From an uncultured Clostridium sp. (GTDB lineage: Bacteria; Bacillota_A; Clostridia; TANB77; CAG-508), in contig CAMXLV010000001.1 in the NCBI GenBank assembly GCA_947244675.1, forward strand, positions 1-60,879: a DNA stretch of 60,879 bases. The letters run 5' to 3'. Numbering within the stretch: position 1 is the first letter of the stretch; every line of letters starts with the position of its first letter. The position numbers and the translations under genes are program-made. A model generated the notes under the pieces. The model did no database searches and was not told where the DNA came from. It saw nothing but the letters and a program-made list of their open reading frames with translations. This document shows positions 45,073-55,042 of the stretch, piece after piece.

Positions 45073-45933
45073 CTAGTTATTCTCTCCTCTTCCTTCTGGT
45101 AATGCATCTGAATAATCTACTACAATTCTAATGTGTGTAATTGCTTTGATAGCTTTTACAATTTTGCTGTTTTTAATTCTTTCCCATAAACTTAGTTTTG
45201 TTTCAAAAGTAGTCTCTTCTACATATTGTTGCTCTTCTATTGCAGTTGGTTCTTTTTGTGTTTCTTCTATGGTTGCTTCTTCTACTACTTCTTGTATTTC
45301 TTCTACTGGTGTTGGAATTGATTTTAAGGCATCTGCTATTTCAATTCCTATATAACTTAATGCTTTTGATCTGTCTTCAATTCTTTCCATATCAATTTCT
45401 ATATGTAAATTAGTTTCTAAGTTATTAATTCTAGCATTTAATAGTTTAATAGCATCTTGATAGTTCTCTGATTCTGCATCTTTTTCTTTTCCCACTATTG
45501 TTAATGCTTCTACAATGTCTTCTGAGAAAATACTGTCAGCTTTTTTTACTTTGTCTTTCCATTCTTTTTCTCTTGTTTCAATTTCTGTTGCTTCTAATAA
45601 CCCTTTTAAACTACTTGCTTGTGCTATATTTTGTTCTCTTTGTCTGATTAGTTCTTCAATTCTTTTTGTGTTTTCTTCAAATTGATTGGTTGCAAATTCA
45701 ACTAATCCATAGGCAGCTTTATAAACACTAGGTGGAAAGTTTTTCTTTTTTGGATATTCGATTAAATAAGTTTTTATGGATTCTATTAAATCTTTAAAGT
45801 AGCTGTCATCTTCTAACTGAACGATTTGCTTTTTACTTTTTGGATTAATTAATTTTTGAATTTTATCTATATTGGATAATATTTTTTCTTCTGTGATAAC
45901 CATTCTCACATTTACTATGCCTGATTTTGACAT
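45073..45933 (-). CDS. Hypothetical host protein, coiled coil with acidic linker
   Basis: 286 residues. N-terminal helices (VITEEKILSNIDKIQKLI), YKAAYGLVEFATNQFEENTKRIEELIRQREQNI coiled coil, then a Glu/Thr/Pro-rich linker around residues 210-245 and a basic C-terminus with IKNSKIVKAIKAITHIRIVVDY. No named family. Single gene with its own promoter and terminator. Confidence 0.75.
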   Translation of the reverse strand: MSKSGIVNVRMVITEEKILSNIDKIQKLINPKSKKQIVQLEDDSYFKDLIESIKTYLIEYPKKKNFPPSVYKAAYGLVEFATNQFEENTKRIEELIRQREQNIAQASSLKGLLEATEIETREKEWKDKVKKADSIFSEDIVEALTIVGKEKDAESENYQDAIKLLNARINNLETNLHIEIDMERIEDRSKALSYIGIEIADALKSIPTPVEEIQEVVEEATIEETQKEPTAIEEQQYVEETTFETKLSLWERIKNSKIVKAIKAITHIRIVVDYSDALPEGRGENN

Positions 45934-45989
45934 TGCAAAAGTACCTCCTTTATCTTACGCATACTCGTCTTTTATCTTCTTCAATTACC

Positions 45990-46018
45990 ATTATACATTA
46001 ACTCTATAAAAACTACAA
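45990..46018 (-). promoter_or_regulatory. Promoter of 45073..45933
   Basis: Minus strand TTGTAG (46018..46013), 17-base spacer, TATAAT (45995..45990). The gene RBS is AAAGGAGGT. Confidence 0.65.
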
Positions 46019-46138
46019 GTAGTTTTTTATATTTTTATTTTATTTTTTTGTTACAGAAATATTACAAAAATATTACAAGTTATTTTTATATTCGACATTT
46101 CTCTTTTTCTTTCTTCCGTATCTTTTTCTTTGCAAGTT

Positions 46139-47851
46139 TTAAACTGTCTTTATTTCCTCAAATCTTTTTATTTTTTGTGTTGTTGTTTTGATCAGTTCTT
46201 CATTTGTAATTGAAATTTCTCTAATATATTTGTATGCTGGCATTGTTTTATTTACTTTTTTTACTTCCTTCCAAATAGCTTCTTTTAATTTTTCTTCTTC
46301 CAAAGTTCCAAAAACTTCTTTTGCCACTTCTTCTTCATATACAATTTTACTAGCTATTTTGTAATCTCCATCTTCTTCCAATTTTCCATAAACAAAACTT
46401 TCTTTTACTCCTTCTATTTTATTAATTAATGTCTCTAATTCTTCTGGATAAACATTTTTTCCATTTTTTAATACAATTACAAATTTTTTCCTTCCTGAGA
46501 TAAATATATAACCATCTTTATCAATTTTAGCTAAATCTCCTGTATGTAGCCATCCTTCTTCATCAATTGTTTCTTTTGTTGCTTCTTCATTATTATAATA
46601 TCCTAACATGATGGATGGTCCTTTAGCTAACAATTCCCCAATTCCTTCTTCATTTGGCTCTAAAATTTTAACTTCTAAACTTGGAAATGCTCTTCCTATA
46701 GATCCTAATCTTCTATATTTATCATCCTCAGCTGCTATTACTGGTGAACTCTCTGTTAGCCCATATCCTTGATATGTTGCAACTCCTAATTCGTTAAATC
46801 CTTTTTCGGTCTCTGGATCTAAAGCTGCCCCTCCTGCCACAAATAATCTTAGTCTTCCACCTAAATTATCATGAATTTCATGAAATAGTTTTCTTCTAAT
46901 ATCAATTTTTAGTTTTAGCAAAAATTGACTGATTTTGATTCCTTTTTTTACAGTTTCAAGTTTTCCTTTTTTTTCTATGTTTTTCATTACTTTTTTGTAC
47001 ATACTCTCAAAAAGTATTGGAACAGAAACCATTACGGTTGCACGATATTCTTTGATATTATCTGCAATATGTCTAATTCCTTCACAAAAGGCAATCGCAG
47101 CCCCTTTTGAAATAGGATAAATAAATCCAGTTGTACATTCAAATGTATGATGTAATGGTAAAAATGATAAAAATACATCATTTTCATCTACTTTAATGGT
47201 TGATGCAATATCAAAAAGGTTTGCACATATATTTTCATGTGATAACGCCACTGCTTTTGACATAGCAGTAGTTCCAGATGTAAATAACATGATTCCCATT
47301 TCTTTTTCATTAATTTTAGCTTCTAAAAATTCTTTATTTCCCTCTTCTATTTGTTTTCTTCCTTTTTCTATTAGCTCACTTTGTGAATAAATACCATTGC
47401 TTTCTTTTTTTAAGTCCATAGAAATAAAATATTTTATTTTGCTATTTTTCTTTTCTCTTATTTTATTCATTATAGCATCATATTTTTGGGAATAAAAAAT
47501 AGCTTCTACTTCTGAGCGTAAAATTAAGCTTTCTATTTCATTATCTGGCAAAGCTTTATCAAGAGGTACTACTATCCCTGTTCCCGTAACTGTTGCAAAA
47601 TAAGCTACTCCCCATTCATATCTATTCTCTGCTATTACAGCAATTCTTTTGTCTTTTAGTCCCATATGAATTAGGGCTGTCCCCAAAGCATTGATTTCTT
47701 CTCTCAATTCTTTGTGTGTAATTTCTTTGAATTTTCCTACTTCTTCTGTTTTGAACAAGTAAGCTGGATTATTACCATATATTTCACCTGTTTTTTCCAG
47801 CATTTCTTTTAAATTTTTATATTTTGGCATTTCATGAATTGGCTCTCTCAT
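46139..47851 (-). CDS. AMP-forming acyl-CoA synthetase (long-chain fatty acid-CoA ligase type)
   Basis: 570 residues. LFTSGTTAMSKAV is the P-loop (YTSGTTGxPKG type), YQGYGLTESSP the A5 motif, WLHTGDLAKIDKDG the A7 motif with catalytic Asp, and VILKNGKNVYPEELE near the C-terminus. Activates fatty acids with ATP and CoA. Overlaps the TetR gene by four bases, so they form an operon. The family is clear; the chain length is inferred. Confidence 0.9.
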   Translation of the reverse strand: MREPIHEMPKYKNLKEMLEKTGEIYGNNPAYLFKTEEVGKFKEITHKELREEINALGTALIHMGLKDKRIAVIAENRYEWGVAYFATVTGTGIVVPLDKALPDNEIESLILRSEVEAIFYSQKYDAIMNKIREKKNSKIKYFISMDLKKESNGIYSQSELIEKGRKQIEEGNKEFLEAKINEKEMGIMLFTSGTTAMSKAVALSHENICANLFDIASTIKVDENDVFLSFLPLHHTFECTTGFIYPISKGAAIAFCEGIRHIADNIKEYRATVMVSVPILFESMYKKVMKNIEKKGKLETVKKGIKISQFLLKLKIDIRRKLFHEIHDNLGGRLRLFVAGGAALDPETEKGFNELGVATYQGYGLTESSPVIAAEDDKYRRLGSIGRAFPSLEVKILEPNEEGIGELLAKGPSIMLGYYNNEEATKETIDEEGWLHTGDLAKIDKDGYIFISGRKKFVIVLKNGKNVYPEELETLINKIEGVKESFVYGKLEEDGDYKIASKIVYEEEVAKEVFGTLEEEKLKEAIWKEVKKVNKTMPAYKYIREISITNEELIKTTTQKIKRFEEIKTV

Positions 47852-48417
47852 TTTACTTTCAACCCTTCTATTACTGTATTTTCAAATTGCTTAAACAATT
47901 TCATGATATCTATTTTTTCTTCTTGTCTTGTTTTATAAACTAAACTAGAACAAATTAAAGCATAAATTTCTGACGCAATTGCTTGTGGATTTCCTTTTTT
48001 GATTTGTCCTATTTCCATTCCTTCTTTTACTATATTTTCAATTTGATTAATATATTCTAATATATGTTTTTGACATTTTTGGTTTCTTGCTTCATGTCCC
48101 CAAAATTGACTCAATAATATAGTAATTAAGTCTTCATATTTGATAACTATTTTAATTTGTATTAATATAATTGCTTTGATTTTGTCAATATAATTTTCAT
48201 ATTTGGCAGTTTTTATATCAATACTATTTTGTAATAGTTTAATTCCTTCTTCTACTAAGAAATTGAAGATTTCTTCTTTGCTGGAAAAATGATAGTACAA
48301 CGTTCCTTTTGCAACTCCTACTGTTGCTGTTATTTCTTCAATACTAGTTGCATCATATCCTTTCTCAGCAAATAGCTTCATTGATGTTTCAAATATTTTT
48401 CTTTTGGTTTTATTCAT
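47848..48417 (-). CDS. TetR-family regulator
   Basis: 189 residues. N-terminal HTH: ETSMKLFAEKGYDATSIEEITATVGVAKGTLYYHFSSKEEIF, a textbook TetR domain. Ligand domain not specific. Coupled to the acyl-CoA synthetase, so probably senses acyl-CoA or a related lipid. Divergent from the Lon-like gene; GTCGTTCGGTTATG near 48508 could be part of the operator. Confidence 0.9.
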   Translation of the reverse strand: MNKTKRKIFETSMKLFAEKGYDATSIEEITATVGVAKGTLYYHFSSKEEIFNFLVEEGIKLLQNSIDIKTAKYENYIDKIKAIILIQIKIVIKYEDLITILLSQFWGHEARNQKCQKHILEYINQIENIVKEGMEIGQIKKGNPQAIASEIYALICSSLVYKTRQEEKIDIMKLFKQFENTVIEGLKVK

Positions 48418-48615
48418 ATTTTTAACATCCTTCCCTTACGTTTTCATTGTTTTCATTATATAGTTTATTCTTGTTTTTTGCAATAGTTTTTCTTCTTTTT
48501 TAGACAAGTCGTTCGGTTATGTAGAATTTTTTATAAATTTCACTTTACTTTTTTATATAAGTAATATAAAATAAATCCAAATTGGATATACTAAGAAAAA
48601 AATTGGAGGAAACAA

Positions 48616-51008
48616 ATGAAAAACAAAAATGAATTAAATTATCAAGATTTAAAAATGACATGTCCTACAAATCTCTTTAAGTTTGATACAACAGAAGAAT
48701 TAGAATCTATCCAGTCAGGAATAGGACAAGACCGTGGCATTAAAGCCTTAGAATTTGGTTTACAAGTAGATGTAAAAGGATACAATTTATACTTAGAAGG
48801 GCCAAGTGGTGTAGGAAAAACCATGTACACTAAAAATTATTTAGACAAAATTGCTACCAAAAAGAAAACCCCTTCTGATTGGTGTTATATCTATAATTTT
48901 GATAACCCTAATGAACCTATTGCTGTTGAGCTTCCTGCTGGACAAGGAAAAGAATTTAAAGATTCTATGGACGGTTTTATTAAAGAAATCAGAAAAGACA
49001 TCAAAAAAACTTTCAACAATGATGATTTTGAAAAAGAAAAAGCTTTAATCAAGCAAGAATTTGAAGTAAAACGTTCTGCTTTATTAGACAAATTGAACCA
49101 AGATGCTTCAAAATATAATTTTCAAGTTAAAGCTGCTCAAAATGGTATTTATATGATGCCAGTTGTTGATGGTAAAGCAATTGAAGAAGAAGAATTTGAA
49201 AAATTAGATGCAAACATCAAACAAGAATATGAAGAAAAATCTGTTTTTGTTCAAGAACAAATTATGGAAGCCATTAGTCAAATTAAGGAGATTGAACGTC
49301 AATCTGATAAAAAAATTTCTGAATGGCAATCCAATGTTGCTTTGCTTACAGTAAATGTTCATATTAATTTTTTAAAGTCTAAGTATAAAAGAAACAAAAA
49401 AATTAACAAATTTTTAAATGATATTAAACAAGATATTCTAAAGAATATTCCAGCTTTTTTAGAAGACAACTCAGCTCCGTCTTCACGGATCATCTTCTAC
49501 AGGGCCAAATACTAAAAAGCCAGACCCTTCTTTGAATTATCGTGTCGATTTGTTTATTGATAATGCCAATCATGAAGGTGCCCCTGTTATCATGGATTCA
49601 AATTATTCTTATCATAATATTTTTGGTTCTTTAGAATATGAAAATTATTATGGTGCTTTAAAAACAGATCATACGATGTTAAAACCTGGGTTAATGCAAC
49701 GTGCTAATGGTGGTTATATTATTTTTCAAGCCAAAGATTTGCTTTCTAATGGAATGTGCTATGAAGCATTAAAAAAAGCATTAAGAGTAAAAGAACTAAG
49801 CATTGAAAATGCTACGGATCAACGTTCTTCTATGGTTTTAGTATCTTTAAAACCTGAGCCAATTCCTTTAAATTTAAAGGTTATTCTAATTGGAAGCAGT
49901 AGTATTTATCAAACTCTTTTAGCAATGGATTCTGATTTTAAAAAATTATTTAAAATCAAAGTAGAATTTGAAGATGATGCCCTAATTAATCCAGATAATC
50001 TTCAAAAGCTTGCACAAATTGTTCATGGATTTTGTGAACATGAGCAATTGCCTCATCTTGACAAAACAGGTATGGCTCGTCTAGTAGAATATGCTTCTAA
50101 ATTAGCTGGCAGTCATAATAAAGTATCCACTCGTTTTGATGATTTGACACAAGTAGTTGGTGAAGCTGCTACCTGGGCAAAAATCTCAAAATCTAAAGTA
50201 GTCACTGCTAAATTTATTGATAAAGCTTTGCAAGAACGTATAGAAAGAGTAAAAAAATATGATACCAAATATTTAGAAATGATAAAGCAAAATTCTCTTT
50301 TAATCAACACCTCTGGTTTTTCTGTTGGTGAATTAAATGGTTTAACCGTTATGACCATTCGGCGATTATACTTTTGGTAAACCTGCTAAAATTACTGTTA
50401 ATACTTATACTGGGAAAAATGGTATTATTAATATTGAAAGAGAAGTTGAAATTTCTGGACCATCTCACTCAAAGGGTGTCCTAATTTTAACTGGCTACTT
50501 AGGAGAAATGTTTGCACAAGATATTCCTTTATGTTTAACAGCAAGTATTTGCTTTGAGCAATTATACAATGGTGTAGATGGTGATAGTGCTTCTAGTACA
50601 GAACTCTATGGTCTACTTTCTAGCCTATCTGGCATTCCTATCAATCAATCTATTGCTGTTACTGGTTCTGTAAATCAAAAAGGGCAAATTCAGCCAATTG
50701 GCGGTGTTAATGAAAAAATAGAAGGCTTTTTCCAAATTTGTAAACTACGTGGTTTAGATGGATCTCATGGTGTTATGATTCCAATACAAAATGTTGACAA
50801 CCTACAATTATCTGACGAAATAATAGAAGCCGTTAAAAACAAGCAATTCCACATATATTCTATTTCCACCATTGAAGAAGGAATTGAAGTATTAACTGGT
50901 GTTCCCGCTGGTAAAAAAGACAAAACTGGACACTTTCCAGCAGGTACCATCAACTATCTAGTTTATGAAAAACTAAAAAAATATGCCGGGATTGGGGGAC
51001 GTTCTTAA
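48616..51008 (+). CDS. Lon-like ATP-dependent protease (AAA_32/LonB type), two CGG +1 frameshifts
   Basis: 796 residues after two shifts (2393 nt minus 2 divisible by three). Walker A GPSGVGKT near residue 62; Lon-type protease domain at the C-terminus with GDSASSTELYGLL (catalytic Ser) and GGVNEKIEGFF (catalytic Lys). In-frame CGG at 49486-49488 (TCA-C-GGA) gives Gly291 followed by SSSTGPN; CGG at 50360-50362 (ATT-C-GGC) gives Gly582 in GDYTFGKPAKIT, a conserved Lon segment. Unshifted, each stops within 13 codons. Straddling CGGs (GAC GGT, ACG GAT) are read normally. Not essential in some relatives. Confidence 0.92.
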
Positions 51009-51045
51009 AATCCCTCCTAAAAGGGATTAAGGGACACTCTTTATC
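50988..51045. repeat. Left copy of imperfect inverted repeat flanking DUF4363
   Basis: From GGGATTGGGGGACGTT through CCCTCCTAAAAGGGATTAAGGGACACTCTTTAT. It resembles the reverse complement of 51532-51587 over about 50 bases with a few mismatches. Overlaps the last codons of the Lon-like gene (GIGGRS). Confidence 0.75.
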
Positions 51046-51062
51046 TTTCTCATATAAAAACT

Positions 51063-51098
51063 CCTTATAACTATCTTATTGTTATAAGGGGTTTTTTC
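51063..51098 (+). terminator. Terminator of the Lon-like gene
   Basis: CCTTATAAC/GTTATAAGG stem with nine-base loop followed by GGTTTTTTC. Confidence 0.85.
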
Positions 51099-51106
51099 TT
51101 ATACTA

Positions 51107-51496
51107 TCAAAATACATTTTGCAATGTAAAATCATATTTATCTTCAATATGTTTCAAAATAAAAATACTTTTATCTAATTCACTTTTCGATTCCTCATAT
51201 TGTTCTGATTCAACATAACTTTTCATGGCCACAAAAGCTGTTTCTACCTTTTCTAATTCATCATGTTCTATATAATAAGCTAATTTATCATGCTTTTCTT
51301 CCCATTGTTTATAGATTTTTTCTATTTCCTCTTTTACCACTTCATTTTCTATTTCTTCTTGCGTTATTTTGTCTCTTAAAGAAACAAGATTTGTTGATAA
51401 TTCATTTACTGATTCTTCTGTATATTTTTGTGTAGCTGTATCACCAAATATAATAGCCATGACAATCACAATACATATTATCATCTCTTTTAGCAT
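51107..51496 (-). CDS. DUF4363 family protein
   Basis: 129 residues. N-terminal hydrophobic segment (residues 4-20), then helices with KWEEKHDKLAYYIEHDELEKVE. DUF4363 is found in spore-forming Clostridia, often near DUF421 genes, as here. Flanked by a 50-base inverted repeat. Confidence 0.82.
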   Translation of the reverse strand: MLKEMIICIVIVMAIIFGDTATQKYTEESVNELSTNLVSLRDKITQEEIENEVVKEEIEKIYKQWEEKHDKLAYYIEHDELEKVETAFVAMKSYVESEQYEESKSELDKSIFILKHIEDKYDFTLQNVF

Positions 51497-51531
51497 AATA
51501 AGATAAATCTCCTTTTAACTTAATCTTCTTA

Positions 51532-51587
51532 ATAAAGAGTGTCCCTAAATCCCTTTTAGAAGGGATTTAAACAACGTCCCCTAATCC
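51532..51587. repeat. Right copy of imperfect inverted repeat
   Basis: ATAAAGAGTGTCCCTAAATC through AACGTCCCCTAATCCCC. Overlaps the 3' end of the DUF421 gene (GGGGATTAG carries its stop codon). Confidence 0.75.
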
Positions 51588-52253
51588 CCTTTTTTTTGGC
51601 AAAAGATTTGACCTTTTCCATCAATGGTTACTACTAAGGCTTCTTCTGGTTTTATTTTGAATTTTTCTACTTGCTTTTTTAACCATGCATAATTTTTTCC
51701 TAGTGCTTGCAAATTTTTTTGCATGATTTTTCCATCTACTACTAAATCATAAGGAATTCCTTCATATTCTGGTTGTATTTGAAAGTCTTCTGGAATGGTC
51801 GTCCTTTTTTCTGGTTTTTGAATTACAGTTACTTGTCCACTCGTTTCTAATATTGCATACTCTACATCTCCTAAATTAACCACATTATTTCCTCGCAATC
51901 TCTCTTCTAATTCATTAATGGTAAATCTTTCTTTTTTTAATGCTTGTTCATCGATTTTACCACGATAAATTAAAATACTTGGTTTTCCGCAAATTATTTC
52001 TCTTGCTTTTAAACTTTTCATATTAATTAGTGAAATGGTTAAATGCATTACTAAAAGTCCTAAAATAGGAATAATTCCATTTGAAATTGGAATTCCGAAG
52101 TTCTGTCATTGGAATAGATGCCAAATCAGCTATCATAATAGAAATAGCTAATTCAAATGGTTGCAATTGTCCAATTTCCCTTTTTCCCATTAATCTCATC
52201 ACAATTAAAACAATAAGATATAATATAATGGCTCTAAAAAACGTAATCAACAT
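51581..52253 (-). CDS. DUF421/YetF family membrane protein, one CGG +1 frameshift
   Basis: 223 residues. VMRLMGKREIGQLQPFELAISIMIADLASIP is the conserved YetF N-terminus after one TM helix. In-frame CGG at 52097..52095 (CTT-C-GGA); unshifted reading is polar nonsense and stops. Skipping the C gives Gly53 and GIPISNGIIPILGLLVMHL, the next membrane helix, followed by KAREIICGKPSILIYRGKID, the typical soluble part. 673 nt minus 1 is divisible by three. Often associated with spore/stress membrane biology. Confidence 0.9.
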
Positions 52254-52444
52254 AAAAACAGCACCTACCTTGCCTTTTCATTTAACATTTTTAACTTAAA
52301 ATTTCAATTTTTATTTATTTTTAACAAATTTTAACTTTTTTATACTGTTTTTTTTGAATAATTTTTCTTATTTTGTGAATAATAAATTTAGAACCTTTCG
52401 ACAAATTACAAAATGAATTTTAATTCTAAGGAGGTTAGAGACTT

Positions 52445-52819
52445 ATGTCAGAAGCTCAAGGAAATCAAGTAAAAGCAGGTGGTTCTACTGCATGGCAAAT
52501 CGTTGGTAGATTAGTTGCATCCGCTGTAGTATTAGCCATTACTGCATTTTTCACACCTGGATTTACCATTAATAGTTTTTGGACTTTAGCTATTGCTGCT
52601 GTCGTCCTAACAGTTATTGATTATTTAGTTATCAAATTCACTGGTTTACATGCTAGTCCTTTTGGTAAAGGATTTGTAGGTTTCGCATTAGCAGCAATCG
52701 TTCTATATGTAACACAATTTTTCGTTGCAGGTTATTCTATTTCTTGGATGGCAGCTATTATTGGTGCTTTAATCTATGGTGTAGTTGATTACTTCATTCC
52801 TGGAAATCAATCTATGTAA
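52445..52819 (+). CDS. Small four-helix membrane protein
   Basis: 124 residues, four hydrophobic helices, WQIVGRLVASAVVLAITAFFTPGF at the start and SWMAAIIGALIYGVVDYFIPG at the end. Resembles phage holin IV/DUF2512-like YndM proteins of spore formers; exact family uncertain. AGGAGG upstream. Confidence 0.75.
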   Translation: MSEAQGNQVKAGGSTAWQIVGRLVASAVVLAITAFFTPGFTINSFWTLAIAAVVLTVIDYLVIKFTGLHASPFGKGFVGFALAAIVLYVTQFFVAGYSISWMAAIIGALIYGVVDYFIPGNQSM

Positions 52820-52835
52820 AAAAAGTAATCAAAAA

Positions 52836-52888
52836 AGAAACGATATCAATTCTGTTATATTTTATAACAATATCAATATCGTTTCTTT
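52836..52888. terminator. Large hairpin terminator between convergent genes
   Basis: AGAAACGATAT pairs with ATATCGTTTCT with an inner GTTATA/TATAAC stem; T-rich on the plus side. Confidence 0.8.
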
Positions 52889-52892
52889 CTTT

Positions 52893-53558
52893 TTATCTTT
52901 TTTCTACAATTTCATTTTTATTCTTATAAATACTTTTTTTAGGAACTACTCCTCTAACACAAGATAAAGGATAAATATTCGTATTTCTTCCAACAACTGT
53001 TCCTGGATTTAATACTGTTCCACATCCTACTTCTACTTCATCGCCTAACATGGCTCCGAATTTTTTAATACCAGTTTCTAATTGTTCTTTTCCTTTTTTT
53101 ACCACAACTAATTTTTTATCTGATTTTACATTAGATGTAATAGAACCTGCACCCATATGTGCTTTATATCCTAATATAGAGTCTCCTACATAATTGTAAT
53201 GAGGTACTTGCACCTTATTAAATAAAATAACATTTTTTAACTCTGTTGAATTACCAACTACTGCTTCTTCTCCAACAATTACCTTCCCACGGATAAAAGC
53301 ACAATGTCTTATTTGTGCTTTTTCTCCAATAATAGCAGGTCCTTGAATATAAGCACTTGGCATTACTTCTGCATTTTTGGCAATCCACACATTGTCTCCT
53401 ATTTTATCATATTTCTCTGGTGACAATTTTTCCCCTAAAGCTAAAATAAAATCATTAATTTTAGCTAATGCTTCCCATGGATATGTCAATTCTGCTAGCA
53501 ATTCTTTTGCTATCGTTTCTTCTAAATTATATAAATTGGTAATCTTACACTCTTCCAT
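52893..53558 (-). CDS. Left-handed beta-helix protein, GlmU C-terminus-like
   Basis: 221 residues. Repeated hexapeptides: VWIAKNAEVMPSAYIQGPAIIG, IRHCAFIRGKVIVGEEAVVGNSTELKN, and HYNYVGDSILG-KAHMGAG, as in the acetyltransferase half of GlmU or UDP-GlcNAc pyrophosphorylase-related proteins. An N-terminal helix precedes. Downstream of the UDP-sugar pyrophosphorylase gene, so may work on the same substrate. No pyrophosphorylase domain here. Confidence 0.85.
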   Translation of the reverse strand: MEECKITNLYNLEETIAKELLAELTYPWEALAKINDFILALGEKLSPEKYDKIGDNVWIAKNAEVMPSAYIQGPAIIGEKAQIRHCAFIRGKVIVGEEAVVGNSTELKNVILFNKVQVPHYNYVGDSILGYKAHMGAGSITSNVKSDKKLVVVKKGKEQLETGIKKFGAMLGDEVEVGCGTVLNPGTVVGRNTNIYPLSCVRGVVPKKSIYKNKNEIVEKR

Positions 53559-53610
53559 TTTCTTTCCCTTTCTTACCTAATTTTTTGGAGCCTTAATATG
53601 ATTTAAAAAA

Positions 53611-54853
53611 TTATTTCTTCCAATATTTCTCATATAATTCTTTTGCTGTTTTAGGACTATCTACCCCTTCTTTATTTTTAACTGGTGCAAAATCATCTTC
53701 TCTTTTTCCTCTTAATATTGCTATGTTGTCAAAAAATTCAAAAGCATCAAATATGAAAGATTCAAATTTATAAGCATTTGGCTCTTTCGGAATAATTTCT
53801 TTTCCATTTTCATCTATGTATGAATTCTTTTTAAAAGCACTATGATACATTAAATGTTCTTTACTTACTTTTTCTATTGCTTCTATAGTATACAAATTAC
53901 ACATGATGTGTGATTCTCCATATTTTAATTCCCCATTGTCATCTATCTCTTCTGCCATTTTACTTGGTAATTCTGCATATTCTATTACTTTTGGATGCCC
54001 ATTCATTTTACAAAATACCCCTACTTTTTCATGTGGGTTAGCTTTTACTACTGACTTTGATGCAATTTGGACTCCTTGCTTCATTGCCATACCAAGTAAT
54101 GTTACATCTACCATTTTTAATAAGGCATTATCTACTCCTCCAATAAATACCCATTTGATGCCTCTTTCTTTCATATCTGCTAGGCTTCCACTTGTTCTTA
54201 GTGAACTATATGTTCCTCCATTTCCATCAGATGCTTCTTTGATTTTATTTTCTTTACTAATTAGAAGTTTTCCATTTATATCAATCAATGGTAATTCACT
54301 TTGTGTAAATATAATAACACTTTCTTTTTTATAACCAAAGTAATTATTCTTTTCTAAAAATTCAACTGTTTCTTTATGGTTTTCTTTACTTGTCATAATA
54401 TACCAAGGAATAGCAACATCATATTTTTTATTGGCTTCTTTTAAATTTTCTGCTAATATCTCAAATAAATATTTTCCTTTTCCATATACATCTAATTTAA
54501 AAGTTCCTTTTGGGCCATTATGACCGAAGTCTACTTCCTTGCCCTCCTGCCATGGTAACAACTGCATATTGCCCTTTTTTAACGACTTCTTCTCCTAAAG
54601 TATCAAATTCTTCCCTTTGTTTTTGTGTTAACTTTGCTTTATCTAAATATGCTATATTTTCTATTCTATTTTCTTTAATTTCTATCTCTTTTTTGGTATT
54701 ATCATAAAGTTCTTTGATTTGGTGAAAATCTATTTGATTGATTTGTTCTATTAATTCTTCTTTTTCTTTTCCTTGTAATTGCTCTAAAAATTTTATAATA
54801 TGTTCTTGATTATATTTCTTCAATAATTCTATTGTGTCTTGCTTTTTATCCAT
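53611..54853 (-). CDS. UDP-GlcNAc/UDP-glucose pyrophosphorylase (UAP/UGP type), one CGG +1 frameshift
   Basis: 413 residues from ATG 54853. The nucleotide-binding motif is MAGGQGSRLG-x-x-GPKGTF; the second Gly is Gly110, made by skipping C at in-frame CGG 54526..54524 (CTT-C-GGT). Unshifted, the frame stops two codons later, directly in the active site. Then KSVIIFTQSELPLI, IGGVDNALLK and the C-terminal HMAFKK-like section follow. Forms UDP-sugar for wall or coat. 1243 nt minus 1 is divisible by three. The catalytic motif makes the restored reading very secure. Confidence 0.93.
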
Positions 54854-55042
54854 TTTTCCCCATCCCTTTCGGTGTATTATATGCGATTCTATCATATTTG
54901 CTTCTAATTATCAAGTTTTTACTCTATTATTTCAATTTCGTTCCTTTAAAATTTATGATAAACTTGTCATATTCTAAAAAATCTGTCCATATATTTAACT
55001 AAAGAAATTTGAATTTTGATTAAGGTTTAAGGAGGTATATAG

